From: Aquabacterium sp. J223
Lineage (GTDB): Bacteria > Pseudomonadota > Gammaproteobacteria > Burkholderiales > Burkholderiaceae_C
NCBI RefSeq assembly: GCF_024666615.1
Contig: NZ_CP088297.1
Coordinates: forward strand, 3,948,501 to 4,012,500
Reading direction: 5' to 3'
Length of the DNA stretch: 64,000 bases
A program made the position numbers and the translations under genes. The first letter of the stretch is position 1. Every line of letters begins with the position of its first letter. The notes under the pieces are model-generated. The model saw only the letters and a program-made list of their open reading frames with translations, was not told the DNA's origin and did not search any database. Shown one piece after another: positions 54,817 through 62,922 of the stretch.

Positions 54817-55758
54817 ATGGACACGCTGGTCTTCTCGCTGCTCAACGGGGTCGTCTACGGCCTGCTGCTGTTCATGGTGTCGGCCGGGCTGACGCTCATC
54901 TTCGGGATGATGGGCGTGCTCAACTTCGCGCACGCCTCGTTCTACATGCTGGGCGCGTACTTCGCCTACACGCTGCAGGGGCTGGTGGGCTTCGCCGCGG
55001 CGGTGGTGCTGGCCACGGTGCTGGCCGGCGCCGTCGGCGTGGCGGTGGAGCGCTGGTTCCTGCGCCGGGTGCACCGCCACGGCCACGCGCACGAGCTGCT
55101 GCTCACCTTCGGCCTGTCGTTCATCATCGCCGAGGCCATCAAGCTGGTCTTCGGCAACTACCCGGTCGACTACCGCATCCCCAAGGCGATGGACGTCGCG
55201 GCCTTCACGCTGGGCGGTCAGCAGTACCCGGCCTACCGGCTGCTGATGGGCGGCGTGGCGATCGTCATGTTCGCCCTCGTCTACCTGCTGCTGACGCGCA
55301 CCCGGGTCGGCATCGTGGTGCGCTCGGCCATCTACCGCCCGCGCATGGCCGAGGCGCTGGGCCACAACGTGCAGCGGGTGTTCATGGCGGTGTTCGGCGT
55401 CGGCGCGGCACTCGCCGGGCTGGCCGGGGCGGTGGCCGGCGCCTTCTACACCACCAGCCCCAACATGGCGCTGGAGATCGGCGTCATGGTCTTCGTCATC
55501 GTGGTCGTCGGCGGGCTGGGCTCACTCGGCGGGGCGATGCTGGCCTCGCTGCTGATCGGCGTCATGACGTCGCTGGCGGTGTCGGTGGACGCCAGCCTGG
55601 CCGACCTGTTGCGGCCGCTGGGCGCGCACGACTGGGCCGAGGGCGTGGGCGGGCTGCTGACGCTGAAGCTGTCCAGCCTGGCGGCCACGCTGCCCTTCGC
55701 GCTGATGCTGCTGGTGCTGCTGGTGCGCCCTTCGGGGCTGATGGGCGAGAAGGCCTGA
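54817..55758 (+). CDS. livH: Branched-chain-type ABC permease, LivH-like
   Basis: A 313-residue inner-membrane permease with about eight helices. It begins LLNGVVYGLLLFMVSAGLTLIFGMMGVLNFAHASFYMLGA (residues about 8-47), the family start, and has the coupling-loop region ALGHNVQRVFMAVFGVGAALAGLAG. It forms a dimer with the LivM-like protein made from the next gene, 4 bases on. Confidence 0.93.
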   Translation: MDTLVFSLLNGVVYGLLLFMVSAGLTLIFGMMGVLNFAHASFYMLGAYFAYTLQGLVGFAAAVVLATVLAGAVGVAVERWFLRRVHRHGHAHELLLTFGLSFIIAEAIKLVFGNYPVDYRIPKAMDVAAFTLGGQQYPAYRLLMGGVAIVMFALVYLLLTRTRVGIVVRSAIYRPRMAEALGHNVQRVFMAVFGVGAALAGLAGAVAGAFYTTSPNMALEIGVMVFVIVVVGGLGSLGGAMLASLLIGVMTSLAVSVDASLADLLRPLGAHDWAEGVGGLLTLKLSSLAATLPFALMLLVLLVRPSGLMGEKA

Positions 55759-55762
55759 CGCG

Positions 55763-57040
55763 ATGAAACCCCTCCTGCTGTGGACCGCCGGCGGTGTCGC
55801 GGTGCTGGCGGCGCTGCCCGCGCTGCTGCCCGCGGGGCTGCTCAACGCCAGCATCCAGATGCTGATCGCGGCGCTGTTCGCCTGTGCCTACAGCCTGCTC
55901 AGCGGGCGTGCCGGCATGCTGTCCTTCGGCCATGCCGCCTACTTCGGCGCCGGCGCCTTCGCCACCGTGCACGCGATGAACGCCCTCGGCGGTGCCGGCC
56001 TGCTGCCCACGCCGCTGCTGCCGCTGGTGGGCGCGGTGGTCGGCCTGGGCGTGGGGCTGGTGGCGGGCTGGTTCGCCACCCAGCGCAGCGGCACCACCTT
56101 CGCCATGATCACGCTGGCGATCGCCGAGCTGCTGCACGCGCTGGCGCCGCAGCTCAAGGGCTGGTTCGGCGGCGAGTCGGGCATCAGCAGCATGCGCATG
56201 CCGGCCTGGGGCTTCACCTTCGGCTCGACCACCGAGGTCTACTACCTGACGCTGGCCTGGGTGCTGGTGTCGCTGGCGGCGCTGTACTGGCATGCGCTGA
56301 CGCCGATGGGGCGGCTGACGCTGGCGCTGCGCGAGAACGCGCACCGGCTGAGGTTCCTCGGCTACGACGTGCACGGGCTGGGCGTGTCGGCCTTCGCCAT
56401 CTCGGCGATGTTCTCCGGCGTGGCCGGCGCGCTGCAGGTGGTCAACCAGGAGGCGGTGAACTACGTGGTGTTCGACGCCCACGTGTCGGCCTCGGTGGTG
56501 CTCAACAGCTACATCGGCGGCGTCGGCAGCTTCCTGGGGCCGGCGCTGGGCGCGGCGATCATGACCTTCTTCGGCTACGCGGTGTCGGACGCCACGCAGT
56601 CGTGGCTGCTCTACCAGGGCGTGCTGTTCGTGCTGGTGATGATGTTCATGCCCGCGGGGCTGACCGGGCTGGTCAGCGGCGCGGCGCGCGGCGTGCAGCG
56701 CCACGGCTTGGCCGCGGTGCTGCCCTCGGCGCTGCTGTGGGCGCTGGCCGCGCTGCTGCTGGCCGCGGGCGTGGTGTTCACGGTGGAGCTGCTGCAGCGG
56801 CTGTTCTCGCAGGACTACCGCTCGCTGGCGCGCATGGCCGGGGCGGCGCCGCCGATCGTGCTGTTCGGCCGGCCCTGGCCGCCGGCAGCGGTGGCGACCT
56901 GGGGCGTGCCGCTGCTGCTGCTGGGCGCCGGGGCGGCGGTGGCCTGGGCCGCGCGCGGGCGCACCGCGGCGCTGGGGACGCTGCGCGAGCCAAAGCCCGC
57001 CGCGCCCGCGGTCACGCCAGGCAAGGAGGTGCTGTCGTGA
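55763..57040 (+). CDS. livM: Branched-chain-type ABC permease, LivM-like
   Basis: A 425-residue permease, longer than most LivM proteins by a C-terminal addition of about 100 residues that includes one or two further hydrophobic stretches. The family core is clear (LLSGRAGMLSFGHAAYFGAGAF, ALRENAHRLRFLGYDV, YIGGVGSFLGPALGAAI). It overlaps the ATPase gene as GTGA at 57037-57040. Confidence 0.92.
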   Translation: MKPLLLWTAGGVAVLAALPALLPAGLLNASIQMLIAALFACAYSLLSGRAGMLSFGHAAYFGAGAFATVHAMNALGGAGLLPTPLLPLVGAVVGLGVGLVAGWFATQRSGTTFAMITLAIAELLHALAPQLKGWFGGESGISSMRMPAWGFTFGSTTEVYYLTLAWVLVSLAALYWHALTPMGRLTLALRENAHRLRFLGYDVHGLGVSAFAISAMFSGVAGALQVVNQEAVNYVVFDAHVSASVVLNSYIGGVGSFLGPALGAAIMTFFGYAVSDATQSWLLYQGVLFVLVMMFMPAGLTGLVSGAARGVQRHGLAAVLPSALLWALAALLLAAGVVFTVELLQRLFSQDYRSLARMAGAAPPIVLFGRPWPPAAVATWGVPLLLLGAGAAVAWAARGRTAALGTLREPKPAAPAVTPGKEVLS

Positions 57041-57792
57041 CCGATCCCATCCTCACCGTGCGCGGCCTGCGCAAGTCCTTCGGCGCCACCGAGATCATCC
57101 GCGGCATCGACCTCGACCTGGCCGCCGGCGAGCGGCGCGCGCTCATCGGCCCCAACGGCGCGGGCAAGTCGACGCTGTTCCACCTGGTCTCGGGGCAGCT
57201 GCGGCCCAGCGCCGGCGAGGTGCTGTTCGACGGCCAGCGCATCGACGGCCGCTCGCCGCAGCGCATCAACCGGCTGGGGCTGGCGCGCTCGTTCCAGATC
57301 ACCAACATCTTTCCCCGCCTGACGGTGTTCGAGAACATCCGCATCGCGGTGATGCAGCGCGCCGGGCTGCAGTACAGCTTCTGGCGCCGGCTGGACGGCC
57401 TGCGCCCGGTGCGCGAGGCGGCCGAGCGGCTGATGGAGCGCGTGCGCCTGCAGGCCCACGCCGACGCCCTGGCCGGCGAGCTGAGCTACTCCGGCCAGCG
57501 CTCGCTGGAGCTGGCGATGACGCTGGCCAGCGACCCCCAGGTGATCCTGCTCGACGAGCCGATGGCCGGCATGTCGGCCGAGGAGACCGACTACACGCTG
57601 GCGCTCATCCGCGAGGTGACGGCCGGGCGCGCGCTGCTCATCGTGGAGCACGACATGGACGTGGTCTTCGCGCTGGCCGACCGCATCAGCGTGCTGGTCT
57701 ACGGCCAGGTCATCGCCACCGGCACGCCGGCCGAGGTGCGCGCCGACCCCGCCGTGCGCGAGGCCTACCTGGGCGAGGAGGCGGCGGCATGA
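57037..57792 (+). CDS. livG: Branched-chain-type ABC ATPase, LivG-like
   Basis: A 251-residue ATPase. Walker A GPNGAGKST, a Q-loop in RSFQITNIFP, a signature LSYSGQRSLELAM (the usual LSGGQ is SYSGQ, common in LivG) and Walker B VILLDEPMAGM are present. GTG start overlaps the LivM stop, with GGAGG just upstream. Pairs with the LivF-like ATPase. Confidence 0.93.
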   Translation: MTDPILTVRGLRKSFGATEIIRGIDLDLAAGERRALIGPNGAGKSTLFHLVSGQLRPSAGEVLFDGQRIDGRSPQRINRLGLARSFQITNIFPRLTVFENIRIAVMQRAGLQYSFWRRLDGLRPVREAAERLMERVRLQAHADALAGELSYSGQRSLELAMTLASDPQVILLDEPMAGMSAEETDYTLALIREVTAGRALLIVEHDMDVVFALADRISVLVYGQVIATGTPAEVRADPAVREAYLGEEAAA

Positions 57793-58601
57793 GTAACACC
57801 GCGAGCCAAGGCGAGCGGGCCGAGCGCCGGGCCGCTCCCAAGCCGGCCCGCATCCCCTCGGGGGATCGGCCGGCGTACCCGCCGGACGAGGGGTCGTCAT
57901 TGCTGGAGGTCGTAGACCTGCACGCGCATTACGGCAAGAGCCACATCCTGCGCGGCGTGAGCTTCAGCGTCGGCGAGCGCGAGGTCTTGAGCCTGCTCGG
58001 GCGCAACGGCTCGGGCCGCTCGACCACGCTGAAGGCGCTGATGGGGCTGCTGCCGCCCAGCGGCGGGCGCATCGCGCTGGCCGGGCGGTCGCTGGCCGGC
58101 CTGCGGCCGCACGCCATCTGCCGCTCGGGCCTGTCCTACGTGCCCGAGGAGCGCGAGGTCTTCGCCAACCTCACCGTCGACGAGAACCTGCGCATGGGCG
58201 AGCAGCCGCCGGTGCCCGGCGCGCCGCGCTGGACGGTGCAGCAGATGTTCGACTACTTCCCGCGCCTGAAGGAGCGCCGCCACACCAAGGCCGGCAGCCT
58301 GTCCGGCGGCGAGCAGCAGATGCTCACCATCTGCCGCTCGCTGCTGGGCAACCCGCGCGTCATCCTGATCGACGAGCCCACCGAGGGCCTGGCGCCCAAG
58401 ATCGTCGCCCAGGTCGGCGAGTGCATCGAGGACATGCACCGCCAGGGCGTCTCGGTGGTGCTGGTCGAGCAGAAGCTGGCCATCGCGATGAAGGTGTCGC
58501 AGCGCGTGTGCGTGATGGGGCACGGGCGCATCGTCTTCGACGGCAGCCCGCAGCAGCTGGAATCCGACCCGCAGCTGCTGGCGCAGTGGCTGGCCGTATG
58601 A
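57789..58601 (+). CDS. livF: Branched-chain-type ABC ATPase, LivF-like, with Walker A Arg
   Basis: A 270-residue ATPase whose fold begins at residue 38 (LLEVVDLHAHYGKSHILRG). The Walker A is GRNGSGRS, with Arg77 (codon CGC) in place of the ATP-binding lysine. The signature LSGGEQQML and Walker B VILIDEPTEGL are normal. The first 37 residues are Arg/Pro-rich, match no ABC domain and contain a large hairpin in the DNA, so a TTG start at 57900 with GAGGGG 8 bases upstream may be the real one. The ATG at 57789 overlaps the LivG stop. Confidence 0.88.
   Translation: MSNTASQGERAERRAAPKPARIPSGDRPAYPPDEGSSLLEVVDLHAHYGKSHILRGVSFSVGEREVLSLLGRNGSGRSTTLKALMGLLPPSGGRIALAGRSLAGLRPHAICRSGLSYVPEEREVFANLTVDENLRMGEQPPVPGAPRWTVQQMFDYFPRLKERRHTKAGSLSGGEQQMLTICRSLLGNPRVILIDEPTEGLAPKIVAQVGECIEDMHRQGVSVVLVEQKLAIAMKVSQRVCVMGHGRIVFDGSPQQLESDPQLLAQWLAV
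57842..57874. repeat. GC-rich hairpin inside the LivF N-terminal extension
   Basis: Outer arms GCCGGCC/GGCCGGC (57842-57848, 57868-57874) and inner arms ATCCCC/GGGGAT (57852-57857, 57861-57866) with loop TCG. It looks like an intergenic element and ends 25 bases before the TTG at 57900. Confidence 0.7.
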
Positions 58602-58630
58602 CCGCCCCCGGTCCGCGCTTCGCCCGGCCC

Positions 58631-58646
58631 GCCCCCCGCGGGGGGC
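58631..58646. repeat. 16-base perfect palindrome before the BKACE gene
   Basis: GCCCCCCGCGGGGGGC is self-complementary over 16 bases and lies between the LivF stop and the strong ribosome site at 58661-58667. A folded transcript here could tune expression of the last two genes. Confidence 0.7.
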
Positions 58647-58672
58647 TCATGGTTCCTTGGAAGGAGGTCGGC

Positions 58673-59629
58673 GTGGCCGACAAAGTGATCATCAGCTGCG
58701 CCGTCACCGGCTCGGTGCACACGCCCACCATGTCGCCGTACCTGCCGCTGACGCCCGAGCAGATCGCCGAGCAGGCCATCGAGGCGGCCGAGGCCGGCGC
58801 GGCCATCCTGCACCTGCACGCCCGCGACCCGGCGGACGGCCGGCCCACCCCCGACCCGGCGGTCTTCGAGCAGTTCGTGCCGCGCATCCGCGCGGCCTGC
58901 GACGCGGTGATCAACATCACCACCGGCGGCAGCACCCGCATGACGCTGGCCGAGCGGCTGGCCTACCCGCTCAAGCTCAAGCCCGAGATGTGCTCGCTCA
59001 ACATGGGCTCGATGAACTTCTCCATCCACCCGGTGGCGCGCAAGATCACCGCCTGGCAGCACGACTGGGAGCGGCCCTACGTGGAAGGCATGGAGGACCT
59101 GATCTTCCGCAACACCTTCGCCGACATCAAGCACATCCTGAAGGTGCTGGGCGAGGAGGCCGGCACCCGCTTCGAGTTCGAGTGCTACGACGTGGGCCAC
59201 CTGTACAACCTGGCGCACTTCGTCGACGAGGGCCTGGTGCGCGGGCCGCTGTTCATCCAGAGCATCTTCGGCATCCTCGGCGGCCTCGGGCCCGACCCGG
59301 AGAACCTGGTGACCATGCGGCAGACCGCCGACCGGCTGTTCGGCCGCGACGGCTACCGCTTCTCGGTGCTGGGCGCCGGGCGCCACCAGATGCCGCTGCT
59401 GACCATGGCCGCGGTGATGGGCGGCAACGTGCGCGTGGGCCTGGAGGACAGCCTCTACCTCGGCAAGGGCGAGCTCGCCCGCTCCTGCGCCGAGCAGGTG
59501 CGCAAGATCCGCCGCATCCTCGACGAGCTGTCGCTGGAGGTGGCGACACCGGACGAGGCGCGCGCGATGCTGGGTCTGAAGGGACGAGACGCGTCGGGCC
59601 CTGTCGCCCGCGGCCGGAGCGGCGGATGA
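58673..59629 (+). CDS. Beta-keto acid cleavage enzyme (BKACE, DUF849)
   Basis: A 318-residue BKACE-family protein, which uses acetyl-CoA and zinc to split a beta-keto acid into acetoacetate and a new acyl-CoA. The zinc ligands are His47 and His49 in LHLHARD, with Glu258 (VGLEDSLY) as the third. I chose the GTG at 58673: AAGGAGG stands 5 bases upstream and the product begins ADKVIISCAVTG, the family start. ATGs at 58598 (overlapping LivF) and 58649 would add residues encoded by a palindromic leader. Coupled downstream to a dehydrogenase. Confidence 0.92.
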   Translation: MADKVIISCAVTGSVHTPTMSPYLPLTPEQIAEQAIEAAEAGAAILHLHARDPADGRPTPDPAVFEQFVPRIRAACDAVINITTGGSTRMTLAERLAYPLKLKPEMCSLNMGSMNFSIHPVARKITAWQHDWERPYVEGMEDLIFRNTFADIKHILKVLGEEAGTRFEFECYDVGHLYNLAHFVDEGLVRGPLFIQSIFGILGGLGPDPENLVTMRQTADRLFGRDGYRFSVLGAGRHQMPLLTMAAVMGGNVRVGLEDSLYLGKGELARSCAEQVRKIRRILDELSLEVATPDEARAMLGLKGRDASGPVARGRSGG

Positions 59630-60558
59630 AGGCCCTCACCGTGACCGTGGTCGGCGGCGGCATGATGGGCCACGGCATCGCCCAGGTGTTCGCGCGTGCC
59701 GGGCATGCGGTGGTGATCAGCGACCCGAGCCGCGAGGTGCTCGACGCAGCCCTGGCGCGGATCGGGCACAACCTCGCGGCCGAAGGCGCCGACCCTGAAC
59801 GGGTGTTGTGCAACATCGTCCTCGAAGCCGCCTTGGACGCGGCGGTGGCCAACGCCGACCTCGTGATCGAGGCCGTCCCGGAGAAGCTGGCGCTGAAGCA
59901 GCGGCTCTTCGCGCAGATCGCCGCCGCTGCGCCGGCGCATGCGGTGCTGGCCAGCAACACGTCGGTGATTCCCATCACCCGCATCGGAGAGGCGTTGCCC
60001 CTGGATGCGAGGGCGCGCCTGGTCGGCACCCACTGGTGGAACCCGCCGCACCTCGTGCCCCTTGTCGAGGTCGTGCGCACCGACCACACCCTCGACACGG
60101 TGTTCAGGCAGGCGTTCGGCTGGCTCGAGTCGGTGGGCAAGCGGCCCGTGGAAGTGAAGCGTGACGTGGCCGGATTCATCGGCAACCGCCTCCAGCACGC
60201 CCTCTGGCGCGAGGCGATCAGCCTCATCGAGAACGGCGTGTGCGACGCCGCCAGCATCGACCTCGTGGTGAAGAACAGCTTCGGCATGCGCCTGTCGGTG
60301 CTGGGCCCCATGGAAAACGCCGACCTGGTCGGGCTGGAGCTGACGCGGGACGTGCACGGCCTGCTCTTTCCCGAACTGAGCCGCGCCACGGCACCTTCGC
60401 CGCTGCTCGACCGCCTGCTCGACGCCGGGCACGGCGGGATGGCGGCCGGCCGGGGCCTGCGCGACTGGACGCCGGAACAGGTGGCGGGGGTGCGGGAGCG
60501 CCTGACGCGACACCTCATTCGGCTGACCCAAAGACCGCCAATGGCCGATGAGCCCTGA
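59626..60558 (+). CDS. 3-Hydroxyacyl-CoA dehydrogenase-family protein
   Basis: A 310-residue NAD-dependent dehydrogenase. The cofactor motif is VTVVGGGMMGHGIAQVFARAG, then EAVPEKLALK and the catalytic SNTS and HWWNPPHLVPLVEVV region (the usual His-Glu pair). The C-terminal domain contains the GNRLQHALWREAISLIENGV segment of the short, lambda-crystallin-like members. Overlaps the BKACE stop (ATGA). It probably oxidises a beta-hydroxy acid to the beta-keto acid that BKACE cleaves, as carnitine dehydrogenase does in cdh operons; carnitine itself is not established. Confidence 0.87.
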   Translation: MKALTVTVVGGGMMGHGIAQVFARAGHAVVISDPSREVLDAALARIGHNLAAEGADPERVLCNIVLEAALDAAVANADLVIEAVPEKLALKQRLFAQIAAAAPAHAVLASNTSVIPITRIGEALPLDARARLVGTHWWNPPHLVPLVEVVRTDHTLDTVFRQAFGWLESVGKRPVEVKRDVAGFIGNRLQHALWREAISLIENGVCDAASIDLVVKNSFGMRLSVLGPMENADLVGLELTRDVHGLLFPELSRATAPSPLLDRLLDAGHGGMAAGRGLRDWTPEQVAGVRERLTRHLIRLTQRPPMADEP

Positions 60559-60744
60559 CGCGAGACCTGCAAGAAGTACCAGTGCATCGGAAGCAAGGGC
60601 GGCGTGCCGGTCGACGGCGCTTCGGCGCCCGGTCCCAGCGCGAGACCACCGAGCCTGACGGGCCCGCGGCCGGGCGCGCCGCGTCGTCGGGCACGGGCAG
60701 CCGGCGGAGGCGCCGCCCGAGCGCGTGCCCGTCCTGATCAGCCT

Positions 60745-60756
60745 TGTTCCGGAACA
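60745..60756. promoter_or_regulatory. 12-base palindrome upstream of the oxidase cluster
   Basis: TGTTCCGGAACA is a perfect palindrome 90 bases before the CtaG ATG, in the 288-base gap after the dehydrogenase gene. The gap otherwise shows only GC-rich sequence. It may be an operator; no regulator gene is adjacent. Confidence 0.4.
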
Positions 60757-60846
60757 GCGATTGCTGGGGCCTCGCGCACAGGCGGTGCCCGAGCAGACCC
60801 TTTCACGTCGCCGGTGGCCGGCCAAGGCAAACACGGCGCTCGCAAC

Positions 60847-61614
60847 ATGGAACAAGCTCATCAGTGGATGCCATATTGCGGCGCCGCCCCAGGTCCGCAG
60901 GAGTGGCTCTGGCGCTGGAACACCGACCCGGTGCTGGCGCTGGCGCTGCTCATCGGCGCGATCGCGCTGTGGGTGCCCCGCCTGCGGCCGGTCGGGATGG
61001 ACACGCGGCAGCAGCGCGCGCTGCGTGCCGGCTGGATCGCCGTGGTCCTGCTCTACGTGTCGCCCCTGTGCGCCCTGAGCTCGACCTTCTTCACCGTCCG
61101 GGTGGTCCACCACATGGCGCTCGTCTTCGTGCTGGCGCCCCTGCTGGTCCTGGGCCTGGGACGGTCGCTGCGCTCGCTGGCGTTGCCGACCGCGTCCTGC
61201 ACGCTCGTGGCGGCCGGCACGTTCTGGTTCTGGCACGGCCCCGGCGCCTACGCGGCGGCGCTGTCCTCCACCCCCGTCTACTGGCTGATGCAGCTGTCGC
61301 TGCTGGCCACCGCGACGGCGTTCTGGGCGGCCCTCCGCCGCGCGGGCCCCGCGGTCTCGCTGACGGCCATCCTCGCCTCGACGGTGCTGATGGGCCTGCT
61401 CGGGGCGCTGATCGCCTTCGCCACGCGACCGCTGTACGCGCCCCATTTCGCGTCCACGATCGCCTGGGGCGTCACGCCCCTGGAAGACCAGCAACTCGCC
61501 GGCATCGTCATGTGGGCGCCCGGCAGCCTGGGGTACCTCGGCGCCGCCCTGTGGATCGGCTGGCGCTGGATGCGCGCCGAGCGCGACCGCCACCCGCTGG
61601 CGCGGCCGGCATGA
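60847..61614 (+). CDS. ctaG: Cytochrome c oxidase assembly protein, Caa3-type CtaG family
   Basis: A 255-residue membrane protein with about seven hydrophobic helices. It has the family features WRWNTDPVLALALLIGA, TVRVVHHMALVFVLAPLLVLG and PLEDQQLAGIVMWAPGSL. Members help assemble the copper centres of caa3-type oxidases. I chose the ATG at 60847 (MEQAHQWMPYCG); longer in-frame starts give an Arg/Pro-rich stretch unlike the family. Overlaps the next gene as ATGA. Confidence 0.87.
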   Translation: MEQAHQWMPYCGAAPGPQEWLWRWNTDPVLALALLIGAIALWVPRLRPVGMDTRQQRALRAGWIAVVLLYVSPLCALSSTFFTVRVVHHMALVFVLAPLLVLGLGRSLRSLALPTASCTLVAAGTFWFWHGPGAYAAALSSTPVYWLMQLSLLATATAFWAALRRAGPAVSLTAILASTVLMGLLGALIAFATRPLYAPHFASTIAWGVTPLEDQQLAGIVMWAPGSLGYLGAALWIGWRWMRAERDRHPLARPA

Positions 61615-62258
61615 ACCTCGTCGCGCTGATCGAGTGGGCCGAGGGCTACAACCGCCGCGGCGTGTACTCGCCCATCGGCGTCGCCTTCCACTGGGTGATG
61701 GCGGCGCTGATGGTCTTCCAGCTCGGCTACGGGTGGTACCTCGGCTGGCTGCCCGCCGGCGGCGACAAGCACCTCGGCTACCAGACCCACGCCGAGGTCG
61801 GCCTCGCGATCATGCTGGTGGGTTCGCTGCGATTCCTGTGGAGCAACCAGATCGGCGGCCCGGACAACGTCGACGAGCGCTCGTTCTCGGGCCGCGCGAG
61901 CGCCGTGCTGCAGGCCTGGTTCTACGTCAGCTTCTTCGCGCTGCCGCTGAGCGGCTGGGTGATGTGGTCGACGCTGCCGGGCGACCTGCCGCTGTCGATC
62001 GCGGGCGTCGTCCCGTTTCCGAACCTGCCGTTCGACCAGCTGTCCGAGACGCTGCAGCACCGCCTGATGCGGGGCGCCGAGCTGGTTCACTTTTGGGTGG
62101 TGTGGATGACGGCGCTGGCCATTCCCGGCCATGCAGGGGCCGCGGTGCTGCACTACGTCGTCAAGCGCGACCGCGTGCTGCCGTCGATGCTGGACCTCAA
62201 CGGGCCGGATCAGCCGGGCGTGCTGGGATCCGGGCCAGGTACAGGCTCAGCTGCCTGA
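61611..62258 (+). CDS. Cytochrome b561-family membrane protein
   Basis: A 215-residue four-helix di-heme cytochrome b561. Candidate heme ligands are His27 (VAFHWVMAALM), a His in YQTHAEVGLA, and two in LVHFWVVWMT and VLHYVV. It passes electrons between quinol or reduced donors and other carriers in the inner membrane. The ATG overlaps the CtaG stop. Its last 62 bases overlap, on the other strand, the end of a di-heme cytochrome c gene. Confidence 0.88.
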   Translation: MNLVALIEWAEGYNRRGVYSPIGVAFHWVMAALMVFQLGYGWYLGWLPAGGDKHLGYQTHAEVGLAIMLVGSLRFLWSNQIGGPDNVDERSFSGRASAVLQAWFYVSFFALPLSGWVMWSTLPGDLPLSIAGVVPFPNLPFDQLSETLQHRLMRGAELVHFWVVWMTALAIPGHAGAAVLHYVVKRDRVLPSMLDLNGPDQPGVLGSGPGTGSAA

Positions 62259-62922
62259 CGTCCTCGGAGCCCAGTTGCCGCGCCACCTTCAACATCGCAT
62301 GGTTGCCGTCGTTCCGTCGCTTCGACTTCTGCCAGTCCTGCAGCTGCTGGGCGAGGTAGAGGGCCGGCTGCGCGTTCAGCGGCGGCCCGTGCACCGTGCC
62401 GGTGGCGTCCGCGCCGTGGCAGGTCGCGCAGGCCCGGGCGTACAGACCGGCCGTCGCTGCGGCGGGCCGCTCCTCGGTCGCGGCCGGCATGCCCGCGGGC
62501 GCCAGCGCTGCATAGTGGTTGGCCACCCGCACCCGCTCATGGCTGTCGAGGAAGCCGGCCACGTCGCGCATCACGGCGTGCGGCCGCAGGCCGGCGGCGT
62601 AGTCCTCCATCTGCTTCTGCAGGTAGCCGGCGGGAAGCCCCGCGAGCCGCGGCGCGTCGAAGCCGTTGCCTTCGCCGCGCGCCCCGTGGCAGGTGGCGCA
62701 CGCGTACCGCGCGCCGCCTTCGCCGCCGCTGACCGCGATCAACGCGCCGCTGGCGCCCCAGCGGTCGTCGCTGGCCGCCAGGCGGTCGGTGCAGCCCGCC
62801 GCCAGCGCGGCCGACAGCAGCGCGGCGGCGCGCCAGCCGGCGCCATGCAATGCCGCCGTGAAGGCGGGGCGCGACCGGACGGCCGGCCGACGCGGACGAT
62901 GGATGTGCTGACGGTCCGACAT
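62197..62922 (-). CDS. Di-heme cytochrome c lipoprotein (c4-like)
   Basis: A 241-residue protein with two heme c sites, CATCH at residues 75-79 and 165-169. Each is followed by a methionine in a cytochrome-c4-like fold. A Cys44 lipobox (ALAAGC) in a hydrophobic N-terminus indicates a membrane-attached periplasmic lipoprotein. The ATG at 62922 shares bases with the start codon of the divergent cytochrome gene. Likely electron donor for the adjacent oxidase. Confidence 0.9.
   Translation of the reverse strand: MSDRQHIHRPRRPAVRSRPAFTAALHGAGWRAAALLSAALAAGCTDRLAASDDRWGASGALIAVSGGEGGARYACATCHGARGEGNGFDAPRLAGLPAGYLQKQMEDYAAGLRPHAVMRDVAGFLDSHERVRVANHYAALAPAGMPAATEERPAAATAGLYARACATCHGADATGTVHGPPLNAQPALYLAQQLQDWQKSKRRNDGNHAMLKVARQLGSEDVRQLSLYLARIPARPADPAR

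Noticed and set aside
59626-60558. Carnitine 3-dehydrogenase as a firm call
   Set aside because: Operon context fits, but the sequence looks more like the general 3-hydroxyacyl-CoA/lambda-crystallin group, so only the broader family is given.
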